This document shows, one piece after another, positions 16,955-23,723 of a stretch of DNA of 46,771 nt. Numbering within the stretch: the stretch's first letter is position 1; each line of letters starts with the position of its first letter. Source of the stretch: an uncultured Bacteroidia bacterium (GTDB taxonomy: Bacteria; Bacteroidota; Bacteroidia; Bacteroidales; UBA932); contig CADAND010000015.1 of assembly GCA_902789245.1 (NCBI GenBank), positions 1 to 46,771 on the forward strand, written 5' to 3'. Position numbers and translations under genes: made by a program. The notes under the pieces were generated by a model. It was not told where the DNA came from. It was given only the letters and a program-made list of their open reading frames with translations, and ran no database searches.

Positions 16955-17853
16955 ACTTTTTCGGCGATTCTGAGTTTGGCGCTGCGCGCGCGGGTGTTGC
17001 TTGCGATCTCCGCCTCGTCGGGCAGGATCGGCTTGCGGTCGACGGCCTTCAGGGGCGCGCTGCTTCGCCCGAAGACGTCCTTTTCCTCCTCGCCCGCGAT
17101 GTTGCCGCTGCGGATGAAGTTCTTCACCATGCGGTCCTCGAGGGAGTGGTAGGTGATGACGGCCAGGCGGCCGCCTTTCTTGAGGGATGCGGCCGCGCCG
17201 GAGAGGAATTTCTCCAGCGCGCGCATCTCTTCGTTGACCTCGATGCGCAGGGCCTGATAGACCTTGGCGAGGTACTTATGTTCAGCGAATGAGGGCAGGG
17301 CCGCCGCGATGGCACGGTCGAGGTCGTCAGTGGTGAGGATCGGCGCGGCGCCGCGGGCGGTCACAACGAGTTGTGCCACCCGGCGGGCGTTGTCGAGCTC
17401 GCCGTACAGACGGAAGATCTTTTCCAATTCTTCTTGCGTATAAGAATTGACGATGTCAGAGGCGGTCTTACCGCCCTGCCTGTTCATCCGCATATCGAGC
17501 GGAGCGTTGAAGCGGAAGGAGAAACCCCTTTCCGCCGTGTCGAACTGGTGGGAACTCACGCCCAGGTCGGCGAGGATCCCGTCGAGCCCTCCTGCCGCGT
17601 GGAGGAGGGTGTAGTTATGGATAAACCGGAAATTGTTGTGTATAAGAATGAAGCGCGGGTCGTTCGGCGCCTGGGCCAGGGCGTCCTCGTCGCGGTCGAA
17701 TGCCATGAGGTGCCCCTGCGGGGAGAGGCGGGAGAGGATCTCGCGGCTGTGTCCGCCGCCGCCGAAGGTCGCGTCGGCATAGAAGCCGTCGGGGTTGAGG
17801 ACCAGCGCGTCGACGCTGGGATGCAGCAGGACGGGATTGTGGTACTCAGACAT
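16951..17853 (-). CDS. rsmH: 16S rRNA (cytosine(1402)-N4)-methyltransferase RsmH (MraW)
   Basis: SAM-dependent methyltransferase modifying C1402 of 16S rRNA in the decoding centre. DATFGGGGHS (27-36) is the SAM-binding loop; ADLGVSSHQ and the YHSLEDRMVK segment are family hallmarks. I chose the ATG at 17853 (MSEYHNPVLL), giving 300 residues. The frame stays open for 37 more codons upstream, but that part overlaps mraZ and does not resemble the family. The gene overlaps mraZ by 8 bp and ftsL by 4 bp. Confidence 0.95.
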   Translation of the reverse strand: MSEYHNPVLLHPSVDALVLNPDGFYADATFGGGGHSREILSRLSPQGHLMAFDRDEDALAQAPNDPRFILIHNNFRFIHNYTLLHAAGGLDGILADLGVSSHQFDTAERGFSFRFNAPLDMRMNRQGGKTASDIVNSYTQEELEKIFRLYGELDNARRVAQLVVTARGAAPILTTDDLDRAIAAALPSFAEHKYLAKVYQALRIEVNEEMRALEKFLSGAAASLKKGGRLAVITYHSLEDRMVKNFIRSGNIAGEEEKDVFGRSSAPLKAVDRKPILPDEAEIASNTRARSAKLRIAEKV

Positions 17854-18316
17854 TTGCGGGCCCCTTCGTTTTCGAGAGGCTTTCCGCGATGGCAATGAAA
17901 TCGCCGCTTGACAGTCTGGACGTCTCGTAACGCTCTTTGGCCCAGATCTCAATCTTGAAATCATTGCCGGAGAAGACCACCTCTTTGTTCACACCGATGG
18001 AATCAAGGAGTTTGCGGCTGATCGAGATGCGGCCGAACTTGGCGTCCGGCTCGACGATGTCACGGTCCCGCATATATTCTCTCCAGAACATTGCGTGTTG
18101 ACGGTTGAAGGTGAGGTCGAGACTGTCTTTGACCTTGCCGGACTGCCGCTCCCATTCTTCGAAGCAGTACATCTCGAGGCAAGGCTCGAAAAGATCTTTC
18201 TTGACGACGAACCTCATGTCGCTTCCCGGCGGCATCGCACCCTTGAGCGGCGCGGGAAGGACCAGCCTTCCTTTGTCGTCCACGCGGGATGTGTATTCGC
18301 CGATGAAAGTGACCAT
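17846..18316 (-). CDS. mraZ: Transcriptional regulator MraZ
   Basis: AbrB-fold DNA-binding protein that controls the dcw operon it heads in other bacteria. Two MraZ half-domains are visible, with the DxxxR signatures DDKGR (13-17) and DAKFGR (91-96). The ATG at 18316 (MVTFIGEYTS) gives 156 residues and fits family N-termini. A TTG three codons upstream (18325) is the alternative. The -7 box ends 27 bp before this ATG, so the leader is short and MraZ-type operator repeats would have to overlap the promoter. I did not recognise clear GTGGG-type boxes there. Confidence 0.94.
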   Translation of the reverse strand: MVTFIGEYTSRVDDKGRLVLPAPLKGAMPPGSDMRFVVKKDLFEPCLEMYCFEEWERQSGKVKDSLDLTFNRQHAMFWREYMRDRDIVEPDAKFGRISISRKLLDSIGVNKEVVFSGNDFKIEIWAKERYETSRLSSGDFIAIAESLSKTKGPANV

Positions 18317-18342
18317 TTCGTTCAATTCTTATACGCAATGGA

Positions 18343-18376
18343 CAAAGGTAGCAATTTTTTTCCATTTTCTTCCAAA
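18343..18376 (-). promoter_or_regulatory. Promoter of the dcw operon
   Basis: On the minus strand TACCTTTG (18343-18350) matches TAnnTTTG. TTTG (18373-18376) lies 22 nt upstream as a possible -33 element, slightly wider than the 19-20 nt seen at the tRNA promoters here. It is the only recognisable promoter upstream of the chain from mraZ to gltX. Confidence 0.65.
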
Positions 18377-18437
18377 CTCTTACATTTTTTTCCACTTTCC
18401 CGCCTTTTCCTTGCCTCGCAAGCCTTTGCTGCGGCGG

Positions 18438-18542
18438 CAGGGCGGCCCTGGCCTCGGCTTCCATCCTCGCTTCCCGCTCGCGGGAACCGGATCCGACGCC
18501 ACGGATCCTGCTGCGGCTGAGCTTTCGGCCCGGGCCGCCCTG
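18438..18542. repeat. Structured dispersed repeat, copy B, intergenic
   Basis: The core (18458-18520) is the second copy of the element found in murE. It holds a perfect hairpin GGATCCG-ACGCCA-CGGATCC, in which a T-A pair of copy A is replaced by C-G. Beside it is TTCCCG-CTCG-CGGGAA. It is bounded by a 16-bp inverted repeat with one mismatch (18438-18453 and 18527-18542) whose sequence differs from the bounding arms of copy A. Confidence 0.75.
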
Positions 18543-18750
18543 TCGCCTGGCTCCTCTCCCGTCCTGCCCCAACTGTGGGTGCCCCCAAGCACTGCCAGCG
18601 GCACCAAACGCCCCGGCCAGCACATTGATTACCCGCGGGAGCCGCCGGAAATCGTATATTCCGGCGGTGACCGCCCAAGCTCACCCCGAAAAACAGCTTT
18701 GAGAGTTTTTGTTGTGAGGAGGAAGTGGCTGCGTGCCAGGGTGTTAAAAC

Positions 18751-18783
18751 ATTATACTCCCCCTGGAATTGGAGGAGTATAAT
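18751..18783 (-). terminator. Candidate terminator after the GH127 gene
   Basis: ATTATACTCC (18751-18760) pairs perfectly with GGAGTATAAT (18774-18783), a 10-bp stem with a 13-nt loop. It lies about 115 bp downstream of the GH127 stop. On the minus strand it is followed by GTTTTAAC, a weak T-run, so termination is plausible but unproven. Confidence 0.4.
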
Positions 18784-18896
18784 AAGGCATTTTGCTGATT
18801 AATAATCAGATACGTCTCACAGCAGCATGGTGTGCCATCTGGGAAACACGCTGTCTGTGGGGGAAACTACCCACAGTTGGATGGGTGTGGGGATGG

Positions 18897-20813
18897 CTAT
18901 TCCTGGCGGAGCCAGACGGCCATGTCGCCGGCTCCGCGGTGATTCCAGGCGTAGTAGGGGATGAGCGTCAGGCCGCTGCGGCCGACGACAAGCTCGTCGA
19001 TCCCGTAGAGCTTGTCCGGCTCATGCCGGACGGTCAGCTCCGGATTCGCCTCCAGGACGACCTCGCGGACCTTGACGCCAGGGTTGTCCGGCCATTCGGC
19101 GCAATAGACGATCGGCCCGCGTTCGAAGGCCACGCGGCCGGCGTCATCCTGCACGCTGGGGTGCGCCCGGACGATGCGCGCGGGCATGTCCATCAGCAGC
19201 TCGACCTTATCCCCGGGCTTCCACGCCCGGGAAATGCAGAAGTAGCCGTCCAACAGCTCCGCATGCAACTCCTCGCCGTTGACGAGGACCTTGTAGCCCG
19301 GCTGCAGGCCGTCGGCGTAGCTGTACAGGTCGGAGGGAAGGACCTCGCCCCGGACCCAGCCCGGGATGCGCAGCTTGAGCGTGAAACCCTTGCGGGGCGC
19401 CTTGTCGACGGTGATGGCGACGTCGCCGTTCCAGGGATAGCCCGTCTCCGTGGTCAGGGCGACTTCGCCGCCCTTCAGGGTTTCGGACATCCGGCTGGAC
19501 AGGTAGAGATTGACATACAGGTCGTTGTCGCGGAAGGCGTAGGCGTAGCCGGCCACCGACGGGATGAAGCGGGCGATGTTGGACGGGCAGCAGGCGCAGC
19601 CGAACCAGGGCTGGCGCTGGTGGCGCCCGTCGGACTCCAGCGGGTTGGGATAGAAGAAGGACCCGCCGTCGAGCGACACGCCCGAGAGCACACCGTTGTA
19701 GAGGGTGCGCTCCAGCACGTCATAGTATTTGGAAGAGCCGTGCAGCAGGAAGAGCCGGTAGTTGGTGTAGACGTTGCCGATGGCGGCGCAAGTCTCACAG
19801 TAGGAGGTCAGGTTGGGCAGCTCGTAGGCGTCGCCGAAGGCTTCGCCCTCGCGCCGCGCTCCGACGCCGCCGGTGAGATAGATCTTCTTCCCGACCATGT
19901 TCTCCCAAATGCGGTCGATGACCTCGGTGTACTGCATTTCGCCCGTCAGGGCGGCCACGTCCGCGATGCCGGAGTACCAGTACTCGGCACGGACGGCATG
20001 GCCGACGGCCTCGTCCTGCTCCATCACCGGCACGTCTGACTGACGGTAGGCGTCCATGCCCTTCTCCCCGTGTCCGCGCATGTCGATGAAGAACTTCGCT
20101 TCGTCGAGGTACTTGCGGTCGCCGGTCACGGTGTAGAGCTTGGCGAGGGCCATCTCGGCGATCTGGTGGCCGGGCACGCGGACCTGCTGGTCCGGCCCGG
20201 GCCCGATCTCGTGGCACACGCAGTCGGCGAACTTGATGGCGATGTCCAGGAAATTGCGCTTCCCCGTGGCCCGGTAATGGGCCACGGCGCCTTCGATCAG
20301 GTGCCCGAGGTCATAGAGCTCGTGGCTGTCCTCGATCTGCACCCAGCGCTCCGCACCGGACCAGCGGTGCGGATGCTCGGGGTTGCGCGTCCGCGCGGTG
20401 TACAGGTAGCCGTCCGGCTCCTGGGCCGCTGCGACGATGACCAGGACGCTGTCGATGTAGGCCTCCAGCTTCGGATCCGGATAGGTCTGCAGGAGGTAAG
20501 AAGCGCCCTCGATGGTCTTATAGACGTCCGTGTCGTCGAAGGGAAGGCCGCCGACGCGGAAGCCGAGGTTCTCGTCGGCGTGCATCTGCTGCGCCGCTTC
20601 TTCGAAGTTGCGGTAGCGTCCGGTCTCCTCGCACTTCGAGAAGGCGAGGGGAATGGTGACTTCGCGGGAAGCCTGCAGCCGCTGGCCCCAGAACGGGTCC
20701 GTGACCTGCACGGCCGTGAAGGGGACGGGGCGGAAGGGATAGTCGTGCCCCTGCGGGGCGGAGCATGCGGCCAGCGCAAACGCCAGCAGCACGGCGAGGG
20801 CGGTCTTCTTCAT
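18897..20813 (-). CDS. GH127 beta-L-arabinofuranosidase-type lipoprotein
   Basis: Predicted exo-glycosidase removing beta-L-arabinofuranose, as found in hydroxyproline-linked arabinosides, arabinogalactan proteins or rhamnogalacturonan II. The signal peptide ends in a lipobox with acylated Cys17, so the enzyme is probably membrane-anchored. The family's unusual zinc/cysteine active site is recognisable: Glu324 in GEAF (acid/base), Glu340 and Cys342 in CETC, and the Cys408-Cys409 pair in GCACCPSN (nucleophile plus ligand). The Glu324-Glu340 spacing of 16 equals that in the characterised enzyme HypBA1 (Glu322/Glu338). At 638 residues it has the usual catalytic (alpha/alpha)6 barrel plus beta domains. 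It is the last gene of the glycosidase operon, 5 bp after the GH27 gene. The exact substrate linkage is inferred from family only. Confidence 0.88.
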   Translation of the reverse strand: MKKTALAVLLAFALAACSAPQGHDYPFRPVPFTAVQVTDPFWGQRLQASREVTIPLAFSKCEETGRYRNFEEAAQQMHADENLGFRVGGLPFDDTDVYKTIEGASYLLQTYPDPKLEAYIDSVLVIVAAAQEPDGYLYTARTRNPEHPHRWSGAERWVQIEDSHELYDLGHLIEGAVAHYRATGKRNFLDIAIKFADCVCHEIGPGPDQQVRVPGHQIAEMALAKLYTVTGDRKYLDEAKFFIDMRGHGEKGMDAYRQSDVPVMEQDEAVGHAVRAEYWYSGIADVAALTGEMQYTEVIDRIWENMVGKKIYLTGGVGARREGEAFGDAYELPNLTSYCETCAAIGNVYTNYRLFLLHGSSKYYDVLERTLYNGVLSGVSLDGGSFFYPNPLESDGRHQRQPWFGCACCPSNIARFIPSVAGYAYAFRDNDLYVNLYLSSRMSETLKGGEVALTTETGYPWNGDVAITVDKAPRKGFTLKLRIPGWVRGEVLPSDLYSYADGLQPGYKVLVNGEELHAELLDGYFCISRAWKPGDKVELLMDMPARIVRAHPSVQDDAGRVAFERGPIVYCAEWPDNPGVKVREVVLEANPELTVRHEPDKLYGIDELVVGRSGLTLIPYYAWNHRGAGDMAVWLRQE

Positions 20814-20818
20814 AAGCC

Positions 20819-22138
20819 TTATTTCACCGGGGTGAGGCGATAGGCGACGACATCGTGGGTGGGGACGGTGACGGTGCGGGCGGCGACGTTGAACTGACCC
20901 TTGCGGCGGCCCTTGGTGCGGGTGGTGAAGGGCTTCGCCTCGGGATGCCAGATGTCGCGGACGGAGTAGGTCGTGCCGGCGAAGTCGGTGCGGCGCTTGC
21001 TCAGCGCGTCGTTGACTTCGAGCGCGGACCAGTCGAGGGTGATGGTGACGTCCTCCTCGCGGGTGTTCATCACGCAGAAGGCCCAGTCGCCGTCAGCGAG
21101 AGGCTTGAACCAGTACTGGACGCCGTCCTCATTCTTGAGGCGCAGGCCCTGGATGCCAAGCGGATCCTGGTCCACGGCGATCATCTCGCGGTTGGTGATG
21201 ATCGCGAGCGTCTCGGGCGTGATCTTCGTCAGGTCGTTGCCGAGAATCAGAGGCGCGGCCATCATGCACCACATCGTGAAATGCGCACGGTCCTCGCTGT
21301 CCGTCATGTCGTAGAAAATGCCGTCCACCGTGGCGCTGTTGCCCACTTCGAGCATGTCCGGATCGTTCCAGTGGCCGGGACCGGCGTACTCGCGCAGCGG
21401 CTCGTTGATGTCGATGATCTCGAGCACGCTCATCGGCTTCCACTTGCGGCGGCCCTGCTCGTCATAGCTGACGGGCACGGGCGCGAAGGCCGGGCCGATG
21501 TCGCCCGTGGTGCGCCAGGAGTGACCGACGTCCTGCGCCCATTCCCAGGGCTTGTTCACACCCCATTCGCAGATGCTGAAGAGGATGGGGCGGCCGGCCT
21601 TGCGCAGGGCGTTGCGCATCAGGGTGTAGGAGCCCTTGGCGTTGGCGTTCGTGGTGAAGCACCAGTCGTATTTGAGGTAATCCACGCCCCAGTGCGCGTA
21701 GGTGATCGCGTCCTGGTACTCATGGCCGCGGCTGCCGGTGTAGCAGGCGCAGGTGAAGTCGCCGGCGTCGCTGTAGATGCCGAGCTTGAGGCCACGCGCA
21801 TGGAGGTAGTCCGCGAGGGATTTCATGCCGGAGGGGAACTTCTCCCGGTCCTCGAGCACGAAGCCGCTCGCGTCGCGCTCACCGTGCCAGCCGTCATCGA
21901 GGTTGAGATAAACGTAGCCGGCGTCCACGAGGCCCAGCTCCACCATCGCGTCGGCGGTGGCCTTGATGAGGTCCTCGTTGATCTCGGTCATGAAACAGTT
22001 CCAGGAGCTCCAGCCCATCTGGGGCGTGTCGGCCACGCCTTCCCACTTCGGGAGGTCGGCCGTCGGCCGGGGCCGCTGGGCCAGGGCCAGGGTGCCGGAC
22101 AGGAACGCGGCACCAAGCAGAAGAATGGCTTTTTTCAT
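20819..22138 (-). CDS. GH27 alpha-galactosidase-like secreted glycosidase
   Basis: Retaining glycosidase of family GH27, removing alpha-galactose or, in some members, beta-L-arabinopyranose. Residues 1-20 form a signal peptide (cleavage near ALAQ). The catalytic barrel starts with MGWSSWNCF (41-49). LNLDDGW (79-85) binds substrate, Asp158 in KYDWC is the nucleophile, and Asp213 in RTTGD is the acid/base. A C-terminal beta-sandwich follows (about 345-439). The protein has 439 residues. It begins 3 bp after the GH43 stop and is followed by GH127 after 5 bp. The neighbours (GH43, GH127) make an arabinopyranosidase role a real alternative to alpha-galactosidase. Confidence 0.9.
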   Translation of the reverse strand: MKKAILLLGAAFLSGTLALAQRPRPTADLPKWEGVADTPQMGWSSWNCFMTEINEDLIKATADAMVELGLVDAGYVYLNLDDGWHGERDASGFVLEDREKFPSGMKSLADYLHARGLKLGIYSDAGDFTCACYTGSRGHEYQDAITYAHWGVDYLKYDWCFTTNANAKGSYTLMRNALRKAGRPILFSICEWGVNKPWEWAQDVGHSWRTTGDIGPAFAPVPVSYDEQGRRKWKPMSVLEIIDINEPLREYAGPGHWNDPDMLEVGNSATVDGIFYDMTDSEDRAHFTMWCMMAAPLILGNDLTKITPETLAIITNREMIAVDQDPLGIQGLRLKNEDGVQYWFKPLADGDWAFCVMNTREEDVTITLDWSALEVNDALSKRRTDFAGTTYSVRDIWHPEAKPFTTRTKGRRKGQFNVAARTVTVPTHDVVAYRLTPVK

Positions 22139-22141
22139 ATG

Positions 22142-23653
22142 CTATCGGCGATTGTAGCCGGACTCGCTGTCCGGCGGAAGGTTCGAGAAAACGGGGGTCG
22201 CGACGGCTGCGGGATCGTATCCGTCGGGATAACCGAAAACGGTGAAGTCGATCACGCCGAGCGGGAATTCCTTCGGCCAGTCGGTGACGGTCAGGCGGAC
22301 GAAGCGGCAGTTCGCGGGCGCGAACTCCTCGTAAATCGTGTCGCGGCTGACCGTATTCCGGGTCTTGTCCAGCACGGTGACATACTTCTCGCCGTCCTGG
22401 GAGACTTCGAGCTTGTACTTATAGACGGGCAGGACCTGCGGAGCGCCGAAACGGCGTCCGGCGCCGGAGAACATCACGCGCATGCCGTCCACGGTGAAGT
22501 GCTGCACGACGTCGAAACGCGTGGCCGGGGAGAGCTCGACCGTGATGGACGGCTGGGTGTCGCCGGCTTCGGGCATCCACACGGTGCCGCTGTAGTTGTC
22601 CACCGCGAAGGCGGCCGGGAATCCGGGCTGCTGGGAGGAGAACTTGGACAGCGCGTTCATCGCGTTGATCTTGTTGATGGTCACGGGAATGGAAGCGGGA
22701 ACACCCTTCTTCGCCACGTTGCCCGGCGCGGGCTGGGGCGTGTCGGTGACCGTGCAGGACATCAGGCCGTCCGCGTCGAACTCGACGCGGTCCATGCCGA
22801 TGCGGCGGCCGCCCGGCGGGTTGGACAGCACGATGGTGTAGAACTGCCACCACTCATCTTTATATTTCACGATGGAGCCGTGGGCCGTACCGGTCACGAG
22901 TCCCTCCGTCTTGCGGAGCAGCGGATTGTTGGGCGCGTAGGTGTAGGGACCGAGCGGGGAAGTGGCTGTGTAGTAGCCTTCTGCGTAGGTCTTCCACTGG
23001 GTGCCGGAGGCGGAATATTCGAGATAATAGATGCCGTTCCGCTTGATGATCCAGGGGCCCTCGATCCAGGCGACGGCCGGATACTCGTTCATCTCGCCGT
23101 AGCGCTCCCAGGCGTGCATCGGGTTGAAGCCGAAGAGGTGGGTCGGCTTTTCCGCGAAGCGGGTCAGATCCTTGGGATCCAGCCTGACGCCGTAGATGCC
23201 GCTGATGCCGCGGCCCGGCCAGAAGAGGTAGGGCTGGCCGTCGTCGTCGACGAAGATCTTGGTGTCGAAGCCGCCGTTCCAGCCGTCCTCGATGGGGCCG
23301 GTGTCCTTGAACAGGCCCAGGTCCTTGTAGGGGCCGAGCGGATGGTCGGCCACGAAGACGTGGTCGCTGTTGCCGGTCAGGTAGAACTTGCCCTGGTATT
23401 TGACCAGGTCCGGAGCCACGGGGATGTGCTCCACGGCGTGGAATTCCCAGTTGAGCAGGTCGTCGGACACCCACATGCCGCCGCCGGTGCAGCACATATA
23501 ATACTTCCCGCCCTCTTCGAGGACGGTGACGTCGCCGCTGGCGTTGCCGCCGGGACCGATCGGCATCGGGAGCGGGTTGCAGTAGTGTTGCCCATGGGCG
23601 ATGATCCCCATCGCGAGTGAAAGGGCTGTGGTCAGGAGGAATTGGAGTCTCAT
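22142..23653 (-). CDS. GH43-like arabinofuranosidase/xylosidase with C-terminal discoidin-like domain
   Basis: Predicted inverting glycosidase with a five-bladed beta-propeller. Residues 1-22 form a signal peptide. Candidate catalytic residues are Asp41 in ASGDVTV (base), Asp130 in GFDTKIF (pKa modulator) and Glu198 in WIEGPW (acid). Residues from about 330 to 490 look like an F5/8 type C (CBM32-like) carbohydrate-binding module. It is the first gene of the three-gene glycosidase operon. A -7 box ends only 4 bp before the ATG, suggesting a leaderless or very short-leader transcript. Activity (alpha-L-arabinofuranosidase, beta-xylosidase or galactosidase) cannot be assigned more finely by eye. 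Confidence 0.87.
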   Translation of the reverse strand: MRLQFLLTTALSLAMGIIAHGQHYCNPLPMPIGPGGNASGDVTVLEEGGKYYMCCTGGGMWVSDDLLNWEFHAVEHIPVAPDLVKYQGKFYLTGNSDHVFVADHPLGPYKDLGLFKDTGPIEDGWNGGFDTKIFVDDDGQPYLFWPGRGISGIYGVRLDPKDLTRFAEKPTHLFGFNPMHAWERYGEMNEYPAVAWIEGPWIIKRNGIYYLEYSASGTQWKTYAEGYYTATSPLGPYTYAPNNPLLRKTEGLVTGTAHGSIVKYKDEWWQFYTIVLSNPPGGRRIGMDRVEFDADGLMSCTVTDTPQPAPGNVAKKGVPASIPVTINKINAMNALSKFSSQQPGFPAAFAVDNYSGTVWMPEAGDTQPSITVELSPATRFDVVQHFTVDGMRVMFSGAGRRFGAPQVLPVYKYKLEVSQDGEKYVTVLDKTRNTVSRDTIYEEFAPANCRFVRLTVTDWPKEFPLGVIDFTVFGYPDGYDPAAVATPVFSNLPPDSESGYNRR

Positions 23654-23657
23654 ATTG

Positions 23658-23665
23658 CAAATATA
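23658..23665 (-). promoter_or_regulatory. -7 element immediately before the GH43 gene
   Basis: Minus-strand TATATTTG matches TAnnTTTG. It lies just past the terminator of the preceding gene and 4 bp before the GH43 ATG. If used, transcription would start at or next to the start codon. Confidence 0.45.
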
Positions 23666-23672
23666 AATAAAA

Positions 23673-23704
23673 AAAGACCGGCCGCAGCGTGCGGGCCGGT
23701 CTTT
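23673..23704 (-). terminator. Rho-independent terminator of the carboxyltransferase gene
   Basis: AAAGACCGGCC (23673-23683) pairs perfectly with GGCCGGTCTTT (23694-23704). The minus strand runs into seven consecutive T after the stem. It separates the 23724-25505 gene from the glycosidase operon. Confidence 0.85.
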
Positions 23705-23723
23705 CTTGCGGGCGGGGTCGCTC

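Larger units (their letters stand above)
18326..18896. other. Gene-free, palindrome-rich spacer between mraZ and the GH127 gene
   Basis: This is 571 bp with no credible gene, although several frames stay open because of GC bias. It contains the dcw promoter, repeat copy B (18438-18542), an inverted repeat CCGCCGGAA/TTCCGGCGG (18642-18667), a 10-bp hairpin at 18751-18783, and CTGTGGG/CCCACAG (18855-18876). It looks like an accumulation of interspersed palindromic elements. Confidence 0.7.

Noticed and set aside
18105-18782. 225-codon plus-strand frame across the mraZ end and the spacer
   Set aside because: It overlaps mraZ antisense and is made mostly of palindromic repeats; no domain is recognisable.
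20855-23620. Very long open frame on the plus strand (over 900 codons) opposite the GH27 and GH43 genes
   Set aside because: It is antisense to two genes with intact catalytic motifs, is Val/Ala/Gly/Asp/His-rich with no family resemblance, and reflects high-GC third-position bias.
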